Origin: Bradyrhizobium macuxiense
GTDB lineage: Bacteria; Pseudomonadota; Alphaproteobacteria; Rhizobiales; Xanthobacteraceae
Reading direction: 5' to 3'
DNA: 64,000 nucleotides
Assembly: GCF_007993935.1 (NCBI RefSeq)
Contig: NZ_VITY01000004.1
Location: 516,766-580,765, forward strand
Shown: piece by piece, positions 1 through 8,107 of the stretch
Layout: each line of letters begins with the position of its first letter
Position numbering within the stretch: the first letter of the stretch is position 1
The notes under the pieces: generated by a model
Told to the model about the DNA's origin: nothing
What the model saw: the letters and a program-made list of their open reading frames with translations, nothing else
Databases searched by the model: none
Made by a program: the position numbers and the translations under genes

Positions 1-1614
1 CAGAAGTCGCTGGCGCAGGAGCACGAGCGGGCCGCGAAACTGGAGAAGGACCTTGCGGCGGCACGCCGTGACGTGGAGACGCAAACCGCGCTGGCGGCCA
101 AGGCGAGCGATGAAACGGCGCGGCTGAAGAAGGCTTCGGAAAGCGGCGTTGCCGACTCGCAAAAGTCGCTGGCGCAGGAGCACGAGCGGGCCGTGAAACT
201 GGAGAAGGACCTTGCGGCGGCACGCCGTGACGTGGAGACGCAAACCGCGCTGGCGGCCAAGGCGAGCGATGAAACGGCGCGACTGAAGAAGGCTTCGGAA
301 AGCGGCGCGTCGGACTCGCAGAAGCCGCTGGAGCAGGAGCAGAAGCGGGCCGCAAAACTGGAGCAGGACCTCGCGGCGGCGCGTCGCGACGCGGAAGCGC
401 AAACAGCGCTCGCGGCCAAGGCAAAAGACGAAGCGGCCCGGCTGAAGGAGGCCTCGCAAGGCGGCGCCGTGGACCTGCAGAAGTCTCTGGCGCAGGAGCA
501 TGAGCGGGCGGCGCGGTTGGAGAAGGACCTTGCGGCAGCTCGTCGCGACGTGGAAACGCAATCAGCGCTGGCGACCAAGGCAAGCGATGAGGCGACGAAG
601 TTGAAGCAGGCCTCGCAAAGCGGTGCGGACCGGCAGAAGTCGCTGGAGCAGGAGCACGAGCGGGCCTCGCGGCTGGAGCTGGATCTCGCGGCGGCTCGCC
701 GTGACGTGGAAACGCAATCAGCGCAAGCGGTCAAGGCGAGCGACGAATTAGCCAAGGCAAAGCTTGCAGCGGAAGCCGGCGCTGCGGAACTGCGCCGATC
801 GATGCAGAAGGAGCACGAGAGGGGCGATGCACTGGCGCGCGATCTGTCGACGGCGCGCAGCAAAGTCTACGCCTACGAGGCGCAGGCAGCCCAAGCCGGC
901 GACGAGGCAGCAAAGCGCAAGCAGGCAGAGTCAAGCGAAACAGCCGAGCTGCGACAATCCCTCCAGCGAGAGCAGCAGCGGGTTGAAGCGCTGGCGCGTG
1001 ATCTCGCAACAAAGAAAAGCGAACTCGACGCGCAGGCCAAGCGGGCAGCCGAAGCGAACCTGCAAGCCGCCGGGATGAAGCAGGCCGCGGAGCAGGCCGC
1101 GGCCGAGCAGCGCAGCCTGTTGCAGAGGGAGCGTGGCAAGGCCGAGCAATTGGAGCGGGATCTTGCTTCGGCGCGCCGCGACATTGCTGCGTTCGCGGCC
1201 AAAGTGACGCCCGCCGTATCTCAGGTCGCCACCACCGGCAACGCCGGCCGCTCCGTGCAGGAGGCGGCGGCGAGCGCTCCGGCGCCGGCCGAGAACCGCG
1301 CTGTAGCGACGCCAACCGCGGGCAATGTCGAGACCGCCACTGACGGTGCGCAGGAGGCGAGACTGCTGGCGCGGGCGCGCTTGCTGCTGGAGCGGGGAGA
1401 CATCGGGGGGGCGCGGGTCGTGCTGGAAAGCGTCGCCGAGACGGGCAGCGCCCAGGCAAGCTTCGCGCTGGCGGAAACCTATGATCCGCTGACCCTCTCG
1501 AACTGGGGAACCTATGGAACGCGTGGCGATGCGGCCAAGGCGCGCGATCTCTACGCCAAGGCCGAAGCCGGCGGAATCAAGGAGGCCAAGGCGCGATTCG
1601 AGGCGCTGCGTTGA
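1..1614 (+). CDS. coiled-coil repeat protein with Sel1-like C-terminus (5' partial)
   Basis: The reading frame is open from base 1, so the true start lies upstream of the window. Most of the visible protein (to about residue 390) is charged Ala/Glu/Lys/Arg-rich sequence with strong coiled-coil character, built from near-identical units of 53 residues (see the repeat entry). After a Pro/Ala-rich linker, the last 80 residues (ARLLLERGDIGGARVVLE... and KARDLYAKAEAGGIKEA) look like TPR/Sel1-type helical repeats. No catalytic motif is visible. The next gene begins 62 bases downstream and encodes an exported protein, so this may be the upstream member of an envelope-related operon, possibly a periplasmic or membrane-anchored scaffold. 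The N-terminus that would show a signal or membrane segment is outside the window. The function is not recognised. Confidence 0.8.
   Translation, partial: QKSLAQEHERAAKLEKDLAAARRDVETQTALAAKASDETARLKKASESGVADSQKSLAQEHERAVKLEKDLAAARRDVETQTALAAKASDETARLKKASESGASDSQKPLEQEQKRAAKLEQDLAAARRDAEAQTALAAKAKDEAARLKEASQGGAVDLQKSLAQEHERAARLEKDLAAARRDVETQSALATKASDEATKLKQASQSGADRQKSLEQEHERASRLELDLAAARRDVETQSAQAVKASDELAKAKLAAEAGAAELRRSMQKEHERGDALARDLSTARSKVYAYEAQAAQAGDEAAKRKQAESSETAELRQSLQREQQRVEALARDLATKKSELDAQAKRAAEANLQAAGMKQAAEQAAAEQRSLLQRERGKAEQLERDLASARRDIAAFAAKVTPAVSQVATTGNAGRSVQEAAASAPAPAENRAVATPTAGNVETATDGAQEARLLARARLLLERGDIGGARVVLESVAETGSAQASFALAETYDPLTLSNWGTYGTRGDAAKARDLYAKAEAGGIKEAKARFEALR
73..864 (+). 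repeat. five in-frame 159-bp tandem repeats (53 codons each)
   Basis: Unit starts at 73, 232, 391, 550 and 706 are spaced 159, 159, 159 and 156 bases, so the reading frame is kept throughout. The first two units are almost identical at the DNA level and the later ones diverge gradually. Bases 1-72 are the end of a still earlier unit, so the array continues upstream. Each unit runs from VETQTALAAKASDE through QKSLAQEHERA to KDLAAARRD. The pattern fits recent unequal recombination that lengthened the coiled coil. Confidence 0.9.
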
Positions 1615-1676
1615 TCAAACGATCCGCGCAGCAAGGACGGACGCGCCGGCGCAATGTCGTGCAAAGGAGCTGCTCG

Positions 1677-2723
1677 ATGAAAAGGTTGATCGGATTTCGC
1701 CCGCTGCTGCTTGCGGGCCTGATGTCGCTGCTCCCGGCGCTGCAGCCGCCCCCGGCGGATGCGCGGCCGCAACATGCCCAGCCACACAAGGCGCGCGTGG
1801 TCCGGGCCGAGCCGCCCCAGCAGCCCAGGCCTGAAGCCCTGGCGATGAATGCCTGGACGGTGGGCCTCGCCGGCGGCCTACTCGAGGGCGCGCCGATCCG
1901 CCTCGCCGCGGAGATGGCCCGCGTGGCCGATGACGGCGACAATCTGCACGTCCTGCCGGTGGTGACGCGGGGGGCCGCGGAGAATCTGAACTCGCTGCTG
2001 TATCTGCGCGGCATCGATGCGGCGATCATCAATTCCGACGCGCTCGAGGAATACAAGAGCCAGGTGCCGGACATCCAGCGGCGGATCACCTATGTCCTGA
2101 ATCTGTTTCCATCCGAACTGCATGTCTTCGTTCGGCCGGAGATCAAGAGTCTGAGCGACCTCGCCGGCAAGAAGGTGAACTTCAACAATCAAGGTACGGC
2201 CGCAGCCTATTCAGGTCCGCTGATCTTCAGTCGCCTCGGTATCGATATCGAGAAGACGTTCATTCCGCATCAGGTCGCGCTCGAGCAGATGCGGAAGGGC
2301 GACATGGCGGCCGTCGTCTTCATCACCTCGAAGCCGGTCGATGCATTTGTGAAAGGCCGGTTTGAGTCGGGCTTCAAGTTCCTGCCGGTCCCGTATGACA
2401 GCAAGTTCGAGGACTATTATCTGCCGGCGGCGCTCGATGCGGCCGATTACCCAAATCTGATCAAGCAGGGCGATCATGTCGCCACGATCGCCGTCCCGAC
2501 CGCCCTCGTCGCCTTCAATTGGCCGGCCAACTCGAACCGCTTCCAGCGCGTCGCGCGTTTCGTCGACCATCTGTTCTCGCGGATCGACAAGCTGCAGGGA
2601 CCCGGCTTCGATCCGAAATGGAAATCGATCAACCTCGGAGCGACCGTGCCCGGCCTCGCGCGCTTTCCTGCCGCGCAGGCGTGGCTCGATCGGCAGACGT
2701 CGACGGCACGGGCATCGCAATGA
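1677..2723 (+). CDS. TAXI-family solute-binding protein
   Basis: This 348-residue exported protein resembles TAXI-type (TRAP-associated extracytoplasmic immunogenic) solute-binding subunits. The ATG at 1677 was chosen because AAAGGAG (1663-1669) sits just upstream and the protein then begins with a typical signal peptide (MKRLIGFRPLLLAGLMSLLP). An in-frame ATG-less extension runs back to 1611. Family-like segments are GLAGGLLEGAPIRLAAEMA near the N-terminus, ADDGDNLHVLPVVTRGAAEN, and the core LSDLAGKKVNFNNQGT. It would bind a small solute in the periplasm. No TRAP membrane subunits follow, which is unusual for a transport role and suggests sensing or scaffolding, or a permease encoded elsewhere. 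Its stop overlaps the next start (ATGA), so the two genes are probably translationally coupled. Confidence 0.8.
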   Translation: MKRLIGFRPLLLAGLMSLLPALQPPPADARPQHAQPHKARVVRAEPPQQPRPEALAMNAWTVGLAGGLLEGAPIRLAAEMARVADDGDNLHVLPVVTRGAAENLNSLLYLRGIDAAIINSDALEEYKSQVPDIQRRITYVLNLFPSELHVFVRPEIKSLSDLAGKKVNFNNQGTAAAYSGPLIFSRLGIDIEKTFIPHQVALEQMRKGDMAAVVFITSKPVDAFVKGRFESGFKFLPVPYDSKFEDYYLPAALDAADYPNLIKQGDHVATIAVPTALVAFNWPANSNRFQRVARFVDHLFSRIDKLQGPGFDPKWKSINLGATVPGLARFPAAQAWLDRQTSTARASQ

Positions 2724-3355
2724 CCAGGCTTTCCGCCCCGCTTGTTGTGGCAATCGCCGTCATCAACGGCGTTGCCCTGGCGCAAGGGGTGGAAGATACC
2801 ATGACAGATCCCATGGCACAGCTGCGAGCCTGTTCGCAGCTCGAACGTGAAGCGCGGCTGGAGTGCCTCGACAAGCTGTCGCATACCGCCGCACCGGCTC
2901 GCCGCGAAGCGTCGAAAGCTAATCGTTGGACCATCAGCGAGACGACGTCGCCGGTCGATTATTCGCCGATCGCTACCGCGACGACGTCCGATTCGGTCGA
3001 TGCGTCCGTGAAGCTGTCGATCCGCTGTCGCGGCGGGCGGACCGAATTGTCCTTTGCGGGACCCGCACTCTCGGGCCGCGGCGACGGCTATGCGATTTCC
3101 TATCGCATCAATGACGGTGCGCCGGTGCAGGTCGCGGCAACCGTGCCGGCGGCTGGTTCCGGCGTCGCCGTCGCCGGCGATGTGGTTCGCCTGCTGCAAT
3201 CGCTGCCCGATAACGCGGTGCTTGCCGTCCACCTCTCACGCGGTGCCGGGGCTGCCCATGATGCAACATTCTCGCTCGCGGGGCTGGACGCGATGCGCGC
3301 GAGGATGGCTGCGGTCTGCAAATGGCCGCTCGCCGTCGCAAGGCCCAGCAATTGA
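2720..3355 (+). CDS. VasI/TagO-like exported protein (type VI secretion-associated family)
   Basis: This protein has 211 residues. The ATG at 2720 overlaps the preceding stop codon (ATGA), and it gives a signal peptide (MTRLSAPLVVAIAVINGVALA). Downstream is the pattern QLRACSQLEREARLECLDKL, common in exported proteins of this group. A C-terminal domain has W..SETTSPVDYSP, SIRCRGGRTEL and CKWPL, which resembles the VasI/TagO domain found with some type VI secretion loci. No other type VI component is in the window, so the resemblance need not imply that role. It is probably periplasmic, with two pairs of cysteines. Tight coupling with the TAXI-like gene suggests the two products act in one process. 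The family assignment is moderately secure and the function is inferred. Confidence 0.6.
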   Translation: MTRLSAPLVVAIAVINGVALAQGVEDTMTDPMAQLRACSQLEREARLECLDKLSHTAAPARREASKANRWTISETTSPVDYSPIATATTSDSVDASVKLSIRCRGGRTELSFAGPALSGRGDGYAISYRINDGAPVQVAATVPAAGSGVAVAGDVVRLLQSLPDNAVLAVHLSRGAGAAHDATFSLAGLDAMRARMAAVCKWPLAVARPSN

Positions 3356-3394
3356 GAAAGTGTGCTTGCCGATTTTTCGAGATGGAGATGCTTG

Positions 3395-3994
3395 ATGTGC
3401 AATTTTGAATCTGTAGCGAAATTCATGGCGATTGCCGCGGTCGCGGTGCTGGCGTCGACGCCGTTTGCGGCGGCCCAGCAAGGCGGAAAATACTGGGTGC
3501 CGGCCGCGCAGTCCGCGACTTACGCGGTGAGCGACGCCCGAAAACCTGAAACGTCGCGAGCCACCGCCGAAACGCGCAAGCGCTCCGCCTTTGCCCGCAT
3601 GCACAATCCGGCGGCGCCGAAAGGAAAGGAGCATCATCTGATCCTGCAGGTGAACTCCAATGATCCTGCTGCCATGAATCTCTCGCTCAACAACGCAACC
3701 AACGTCGCCGAGTATTACAAGGGGCTCGGCGAAAAGGTGAAGATCGAGGTGGTCACGTTCGGCCCGGGCCTGCACATGCTGCGCGAGGATACGTCGCCGG
3801 TGAAGGCGCGCATCGAGGAAATGGCCCTCAGTACACCCGAGGTGTCGTTCAAGGCCTGCGGCAATACCCAGGAGAAGATGCAGAAGGCCGAGAACAAGTC
3901 CATCCCGATCATCAAGCAGGCGGAAGTCGTGAAGTCCGGCGTCGTGCGCGTGATGGAATTGCAGGAGAAGGGATGGGCGTACGTGAAGCCGTGA
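3395..3994 (+). CDS. periplasmic DsrE/DsrF-like protein
   Basis: This protein has 199 residues. The ATG at 3395 is preceded by GGAG (3384-3387), and the N-terminus is a signal peptide (FMAIAAVAVLASTPFAAAQ). An alternative ATG at 3425 would still leave a signal. The C-terminal two thirds matches the DsrE/DsrF fold: HHLILQVNSNDPAAMNLSLNNA, then VKIEVVTFGPGLHML, and VSFKACGNT with the single conserved cysteine. Members of this fold handle sulfur relay or are small exported proteins of unknown role. A 39-base gap follows the VasI-like gene, so it probably belongs to the same operon. Export of a DsrE fold suggests a redox or thiol function in the periplasm, but no substrate can be inferred. Confidence 0.7.
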   Translation: MCNFESVAKFMAIAAVAVLASTPFAAAQQGGKYWVPAAQSATYAVSDARKPETSRATAETRKRSAFARMHNPAAPKGKEHHLILQVNSNDPAAMNLSLNNATNVAEYYKGLGEKVKIEVVTFGPGLHMLREDTSPVKARIEEMALSTPEVSFKACGNTQEKMQKAENKSIPIIKQAEVVKSGVVRVMELQEKGWAYVKP

Positions 3995-4174
3995 GCCGGA
4001 GGGCCAGCCGGCCCTGAACTGCCTTTCAGCCGGCGCGGCTTGCTGCGCAGAAGACGGGCGCAAACCAAAGGACTCGCGGGGCAGGGCTGCCGGCCGCGCA
4101 GCCAATCGCATTGACGTTCCGCATCCGCTACGCCAAGCTCCGGGAAAATCAAAAACAACTCCCGGGGAAACGCC

Positions 4175-5515
4175 ATGCTCCGCGCCGAAGACAACAAGTT
4201 CCTCACCGAAGCCGGATCGGGAACGGGAATGGGCGAACTGCTGCGCCGGTTCTGGATTCCGGTGCTGCTGTCGGAAGAACTGCCGGAGCCCGACAGCGAC
4301 CCGAAGAAGATCGTTGTGATGGGCGAGGAGCTGCTCGCGTTCCGCGACTCGAGGGGCGTGGTCGGAATCATCGATCAGTACTGCCCGCATCGCGGCGCCA
4401 ATCTCTGGCTCGGCCGCAACGAGGAATGCGGCATCCGCTGCGTCTATCACGGCTGGAAGTTCGATACCGACGGCCGCTGCGTCGACATGCCGACCTCCTA
4501 TCCGGACCTCAACGCCAAGGACCTGATCCGCATCAAGTCCTATCCGGTGCGTGAATGGGGCGAGATGATCTGGGCCTATATGGGTCCGGCCGATCAGATG
4601 CCCGAATTGCCCGCGCTGGAGATGGCGCTGCTGCCGGCCTCACACCGCTTCGTCACCAAGAAGTGGCAGGACTGCAATTGGGTGCAGGCGGCGGAAGGCT
4701 CGATCGACACCGCGCATTTCACCTTCGCGCATCTCTCCTTCGAGAAGGAGGAGAACGAGATCCTCGACATCAAGAAGCATTTCGTCAATCCGCTGACCCG
4801 GGTCGCGACCGACCACATGCGCTGGATCGCCGAGGACCCGCGGCCGGTGATCAAGATCAATCCGCATGAGGCCGGCCTCACGGTGGCCGGCGGCCGGCTC
4901 ACCGGCAGCGACAACATCTATTGGCGGATCGCCCAGTTCCTGATGCCGTTCCACAGCTACGCGCCGAGCTCGATGCCGGGCGAGAACATGTTCGGCCAGA
5001 CCTTCGTGCCGGTCACCGACACCAATTGCTGGATCTACACCTATGCCTGGAATCCGCACCGGCCGCTGACCGACGCCGAACGCGAAGGCTACGCCAACGG
5101 CAATGGCGTGATGGCCGTGGTGGACGAGAACTACGTGCCGCTGCGCAACAAGGCAAACGACTATCTGATCGATCGCAAGCTGCAGCGGACCAAGAGCTAT
5201 ACCGGCATCAAGGGCGTCTCCGAGCAGGACGCCGCGGTGCAGGACAGCCAGGGCCCGATCGCCGACCGCACCCGCGAGCATCTCGGCCCGACCGATCTCG
5301 GCATCATGCATTTCCGCAAGCTCATGATGGAGGCGGCCCGCGCGCTGCAAAACGGCGAGGCGCCGCCGCATGTCGCGCACCAGGATCGCTACACCGTGCG
5401 CTCCGGCGCCTGCGTCACCAGCAAGACCAAGGATCTCACCGCCGTGATGGTCGAACGGTTCGGCGATCCCGCCGGCTTCGTCGGCGGTCCCGGGCAGAAC
5501 GCGGCTGCGGAGTAG
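4175..5515 (+). CDS. Rieske non-heme iron oxygenase, alpha subunit (phthalate dioxygenase type)
   Basis: This protein has 446 residues. The Rieske [2Fe-2S] ligands are C70, H72, C89 and H92 (YCPHRGANLW and GIRCVYHGWKF). The mononuclear iron site follows in WVQAAEGSIDTAHFTFAH, where D178-x2-H181-x4-H186 supplies ligands and E174 precedes it. The arrangement and length match the phthalate 4,5-dioxygenase large-subunit group, in which one polypeptide carries both centres and no beta subunit is needed. It would hydroxylate or demethylate an aromatic or related substrate in the cytoplasm, with electrons from a reductase that is not encoded here. The start has a G-rich upstream sequence (CCCGGGG) but no strong Shine-Dalgarno. 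The substrate is unknown, and isolation from a reductase gene is common for this group. Confidence 0.85.
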   Translation: MLRAEDNKFLTEAGSGTGMGELLRRFWIPVLLSEELPEPDSDPKKIVVMGEELLAFRDSRGVVGIIDQYCPHRGANLWLGRNEECGIRCVYHGWKFDTDGRCVDMPTSYPDLNAKDLIRIKSYPVREWGEMIWAYMGPADQMPELPALEMALLPASHRFVTKKWQDCNWVQAAEGSIDTAHFTFAHLSFEKEENEILDIKKHFVNPLTRVATDHMRWIAEDPRPVIKINPHEAGLTVAGGRLTGSDNIYWRIAQFLMPFHSYAPSSMPGENMFGQTFVPVTDTNCWIYTYAWNPHRPLTDAEREGYANGNGVMAVVDENYVPLRNKANDYLIDRKLQRTKSYTGIKGVSEQDAAVQDSQGPIADRTREHLGPTDLGIMHFRKLMMEAARALQNGEAPPHVAHQDRYTVRSGACVTSKTKDLTAVMVERFGDPAGFVGGPGQNAAAE

Positions 5516-5517
5516 CT

Positions 5518-5658
5518 GTCGTCCCGGCGAAGGCCGGGACCCATAGCCACAGGGCGCAGTTGTTGAAACACGCTGTGGCCCCAGCTTCGCCAACCAATTG
5601 GCATTTGTGGTAATGGGTCCCTGCCCCCGTGCGCAATTGCGCACTAGGCCGGGACGAC
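5518..5658 (+). repeat. REPIN-like palindromic element E1
   Basis: This 141-bp element is bounded by GTCGTCCC and GGGACGAC. The left end forms its own hairpin (GTCCCGGC / GCCGGGAC) and is followed by CCATAGCCAC; the right half has the mirror GTGGTAATGGGTCCC. An inner palindrome GCGCAATTGCGC lies near the right end. It shares arms and some of its interior (GCAGTTGTTGAAAC) with E2 57 bases downstream, and its terminal arms with the elements at 43762-44619. It sits between converging genes. Confidence 0.8.
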
Positions 5659-5714
5659 GCGTGGAGAGATCCCGCGCTACAGCGGAATCCTCCCGCGGCG
5701 GAGTAAATTTGACC

Positions 5715-5846
5715 GTCGTCCCTGCGAAAGCAGGGACCCATAACCACAGGATGCAGTTGTTGAAACGCGCTGTGGCTCCAGCTTCGCAAACCAGTTGGTC
5801 CTTGTGGTTATCGGTCCCGGGTCGCGCTTCGCTTGCCCGGGACGAC
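5715..5846 (+). repeat. REPIN-like palindromic element E2
   Basis: This 132-bp element starts with GTCGTCCCTGCGAAAGCAGG, a perfect 8-bp hairpin with a GAAA loop. It ends in GGGACGAC after a second hairpin (CCCGGG...CCCGGG). The interior matches E1 (GCAGTTGTTGAAAC, CCAGCTTCGC). Together E1 and E2 fill most of the 337-base gap between the Rieske oxygenase and the antiporter. Nothing else was seen in that gap. Confidence 0.8.
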
Positions 5847-5852
5847 ATCGGG

Positions 5853-7460
5853 TCAGAGCGGAATCCTCCGATACTCCCTGTTCGACAGGCTCGCCTCCTC
5901 CAGATCGAGGTCGCGCTCGATGCGGCGCCGGGTCTCGTCGGTGATCTTGCCGTCGCGCAGCAGCATGTGGATGAACTTGCGCTCGGAGGAGATCAGCTCC
6001 CGCGTCAACTCGGTGCCGGTGGCGGAGGTGTCGTGCTTGTCGGGGTCGAGCGAGTCGGGCAGCTGGTTGATGCGGATCTCGTGCCGTGAGCGCAACAGCT
6101 TGACCACCTCGTCGGAGAGCTCGCGGTCGTCGGTGATGGCATCGAGCGACTTCAGTGCGGCGTTCAGCGCCTCGCGCCGCGCCGCGATTTCCTGCTCGTG
6201 CTCGGCGACGTGCTCGCTGCGTCCGTCCCTGGCGAGGCCGAGCCAGCGCACCACCGGCGGCAGGGTGAGGCCGAGCCCGACCAGTGTCACGAAGATCACG
6301 CCGAAGGCAACGAACAGGATCAGGTCGCGATACGGGAAGGCTTCGCCGCTCGGCAGCGTCAGCGGCAGCGCCAGCGCCGCGGCCAGCGAGACCGCGCCGC
6401 GCACGCCGGTGAAGGCCACCACGAACACCGCCCGCCACGACGGCAGCGGATCGCGGTCGCGCAGCTGCCTGCTGAGCCAGCGCGGCAGATAGGTGCCGGG
6501 GAACACCCAGAGGAAGCGCGCAACGATCACGATGACGGCGACCAGCACGGTGGCGGTCAGGATGTCGTCCAGCGGAAACGACTTCGACTTCTCGTAGAGC
6601 GAGCGCATCTGGAAGCCGGTCAACAGGAACAGCAGGCCCTCGATCAGATAGATGATCAAGTCCCAGAAGAAGATGCCCTGCAGGCGCGTCGCGGCCGAGA
6701 TCAATAGCGGTCCGTTCCAGCTCATATAGAGCCCGCAGGCGACGGTCGCGATCACGCCGCTGCCGCCGAAATGCTCGGGGATCCAGTAGGCGAGATAGGG
6801 CGTGATCAGCGACAGCGTGATCTCGACCTGGGGATCGCGGGCTCTGCGGCGGGCGCGCAGGCTGAGCCAGCCGACCGCGGTGCCGAACGCGATCTCGCCG
6901 GCAACGATGACGAAGAACGTGCCGGTCGCCTTCGGCAGCGAGAACAGCCCGGTGGTGATGGCGGCGAGCGCAAAGCGGTAGAGGATCAGCGCGGTCGCGT
7001 CGTTGGCGAGCCCTTCGCCCTCGAGGATCACCAGGATGCGCCTGGGCATGCCGAGCTTGCGCGCGATCGCCAGCGGCGCGACCACGTCCGGCGGCGCGAC
7101 GATCGCCCCGAGCAGGAAGCCTGTGCTCCACGGCAGGCCGATCAGATAGTGGGTCGCGGCCGCGACCAGGAAGGCGGTGAAGATCACGCAGCCGACCGAC
7201 AGCAGGATGATCGGCCGCAGATTGGCCTTGAACTCGCGCCAGCTCATCGCGACGCTCGCCGAATAGATCAGCGGCGGCAGCACCACCAGCAGCACCAGCT
7301 CGGGCGGCAGTTCCAGCGACGGCATGCCCGGCACGAAGGCCAGCACCACGCCGACCAAGAGCAGCAGGATCGCCGGCGCGATATCGGTCCGCCGCGCAAC
7401 CAGGGCGGTTCCCGCCAGTACGCCGAGCAAGGTGAGAAAGATCTGAAATTTGGCTTCCAT
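5853..7460 (-). CDS. CPA1-family Na+/H+ antiporter
   Basis: This 535-residue inner-membrane protein has about 12 hydrophobic segments in the first 400 residues and a charged cytoplasmic C-terminal tail (about residues 410-535, rich in Arg/Glu). Family marks are PPLIYSASVAMSWREFK, GAIVAPPDVVAP (the position of the ion-binding Asp) and EGEGLANDATALILYRFA, close to the canonical EGESLxNDA motif. It exchanges external protons for cytosolic Na+ or K+, for pH and salt homeostasis. It resembles the YjcE-type bacterial members. The ATG at 7460 gives the first membrane segment directly (KFQIFLTLLGVLAGTALVA). No operon partner is evident. The cation specificity cannot be read from the sequence. Confidence 0.9.
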   Translation of the reverse strand: MEAKFQIFLTLLGVLAGTALVARRTDIAPAILLLLVGVVLAFVPGMPSLELPPELVLLVVLPPLIYSASVAMSWREFKANLRPIILLSVGCVIFTAFLVAAATHYLIGLPWSTGFLLGAIVAPPDVVAPLAIARKLGMPRRILVILEGEGLANDATALILYRFALAAITTGLFSLPKATGTFFVIVAGEIAFGTAVGWLSLRARRRARDPQVEITLSLITPYLAYWIPEHFGGSGVIATVACGLYMSWNGPLLISAATRLQGIFFWDLIIYLIEGLLFLLTGFQMRSLYEKSKSFPLDDILTATVLVAVIVIVARFLWVFPGTYLPRWLSRQLRDRDPLPSWRAVFVVAFTGVRGAVSLAAALALPLTLPSGEAFPYRDLILFVAFGVIFVTLVGLGLTLPPVVRWLGLARDGRSEHVAEHEQEIAARREALNAALKSLDAITDDRELSDEVVKLLRSRHEIRINQLPDSLDPDKHDTSATGTELTRELISSERKFIHMLLRDGKITDETRRRIERDLDLEEASLSNREYRRIPL

Positions 7461-7498
7461 AACGGGCTCAATTCGCCCGGAAACCAGCGCCAGTCAAT

Positions 7499-7624
7499 GC
7501 GGTCCGGCCGGAGCCGGACCGCTTGAGCATGATCCGGAAAAGTGGAAACCGGTTTTCCGAAAAGTTCATGCTCAAAACAAAGAGATGAGAACATGATGCG
7601 ATTCCTTGGAAACGCATCATGTTC
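7499..7624. repeat. composite palindromic repeat (three hairpins), GAGCATGAT family
   Basis: Three adjacent perfect or near-perfect hairpins are present: GCGGTCCGG/CCGGACCGC (7499-7522); the GAGCATGAT...CATGCTC unit with core ACCGGTTTTCC (7525-7573); and GAACATGATGCG/CGCATCATGTTC (7589-7600/7613-7624). The middle hairpin recurs at 14207, 20090, 23517 and 50524. It lies downstream of the leftward NTF2-like gene and upstream of the antiporter start, and could act as a transcription terminator or mRNA-stabilising structure. Confidence 0.85.
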
Positions 7625-7669
7625 TTGCATGTGTCACAAAGCCGTCGTGGAGACGGGGTGGACCGCCGG

Positions 7670-8044
7670 TCAGTCCTTGAGGTCGTAGCGGTAGGACTTC
7701 GAGACGATCTGCCAGCCGTCGGCGAGCTTCATGGCGACAAGGTAGTCGGTGAAATAGCGCGGCGGCAGCTGGCAACGCACCTTGATGAAGGCGGTGTTGT
7801 CGTCGGAGCGGTCGATGGTGACGATGAAGTCCTCGCGCGGCTTGCCTTCGGCCTTCGCCGACGTGCGCTTGCGCACCAAAGCGAGCCAATCCGGCACGGT
7901 CAGGACCTTCAGCTCGCCCTTCTCAACCCAGCGCAGGTCCGCGCTTGGATGAAAGGCTTCGGCGAGCTTGTCGGCATTGCTCTCATAGAGGCCGTCGAAA
8001 TAGGTTTGCACGACCTTTTCGACGGTGGATCGATCTTGGTTCAT
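7670..8044 (-). CDS. NTF2-like protein (lumazine-binding-like / SnoaL superfamily)
   Basis: This protein has 124 residues. The pattern VEKVVQTYFDGLYESNADKLAEAFHP at the start, an aromatic-lined middle (DLRWVEKGEL), and KLADGWQIVSKSYRY at the end are typical of the small cone-shaped NTF2 fold, close to the putative lumazine-binding group. The fold serves as an enzyme or binding domain, and no specific catalytic residues can be assigned. It is cytoplasmic, with no signal sequence. A GGAGG-like site (GGGAGGACC on the coding strand) precedes the ATG. It is divergent from the GFA protein gene. The function is unknown. Confidence 0.75.
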   Translation of the reverse strand: MNQDRSTVEKVVQTYFDGLYESNADKLAEAFHPSADLRWVEKGELKVLTVPDWLALVRKRTSAKAEGKPREDFIVTIDRSDDNTAFIKVRCQLPPRYFTDYLVAMKLADGWQIVSKSYRYDLKD

Positions 8045-8107
8045 TGGTTGGTCCTCCCGGCAGGGTTTTGGCTGCTAGGATTTAGGCATGATCCGCCGGA
8101 TTGCGCC

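Noticed and set aside
731..1459. A 242-codon leftward frame opposite the coiled-coil gene
   Set aside because: It is Pro/Arg/Ala-rich shadow sequence with no domain, opposite a well-supported repeat protein.
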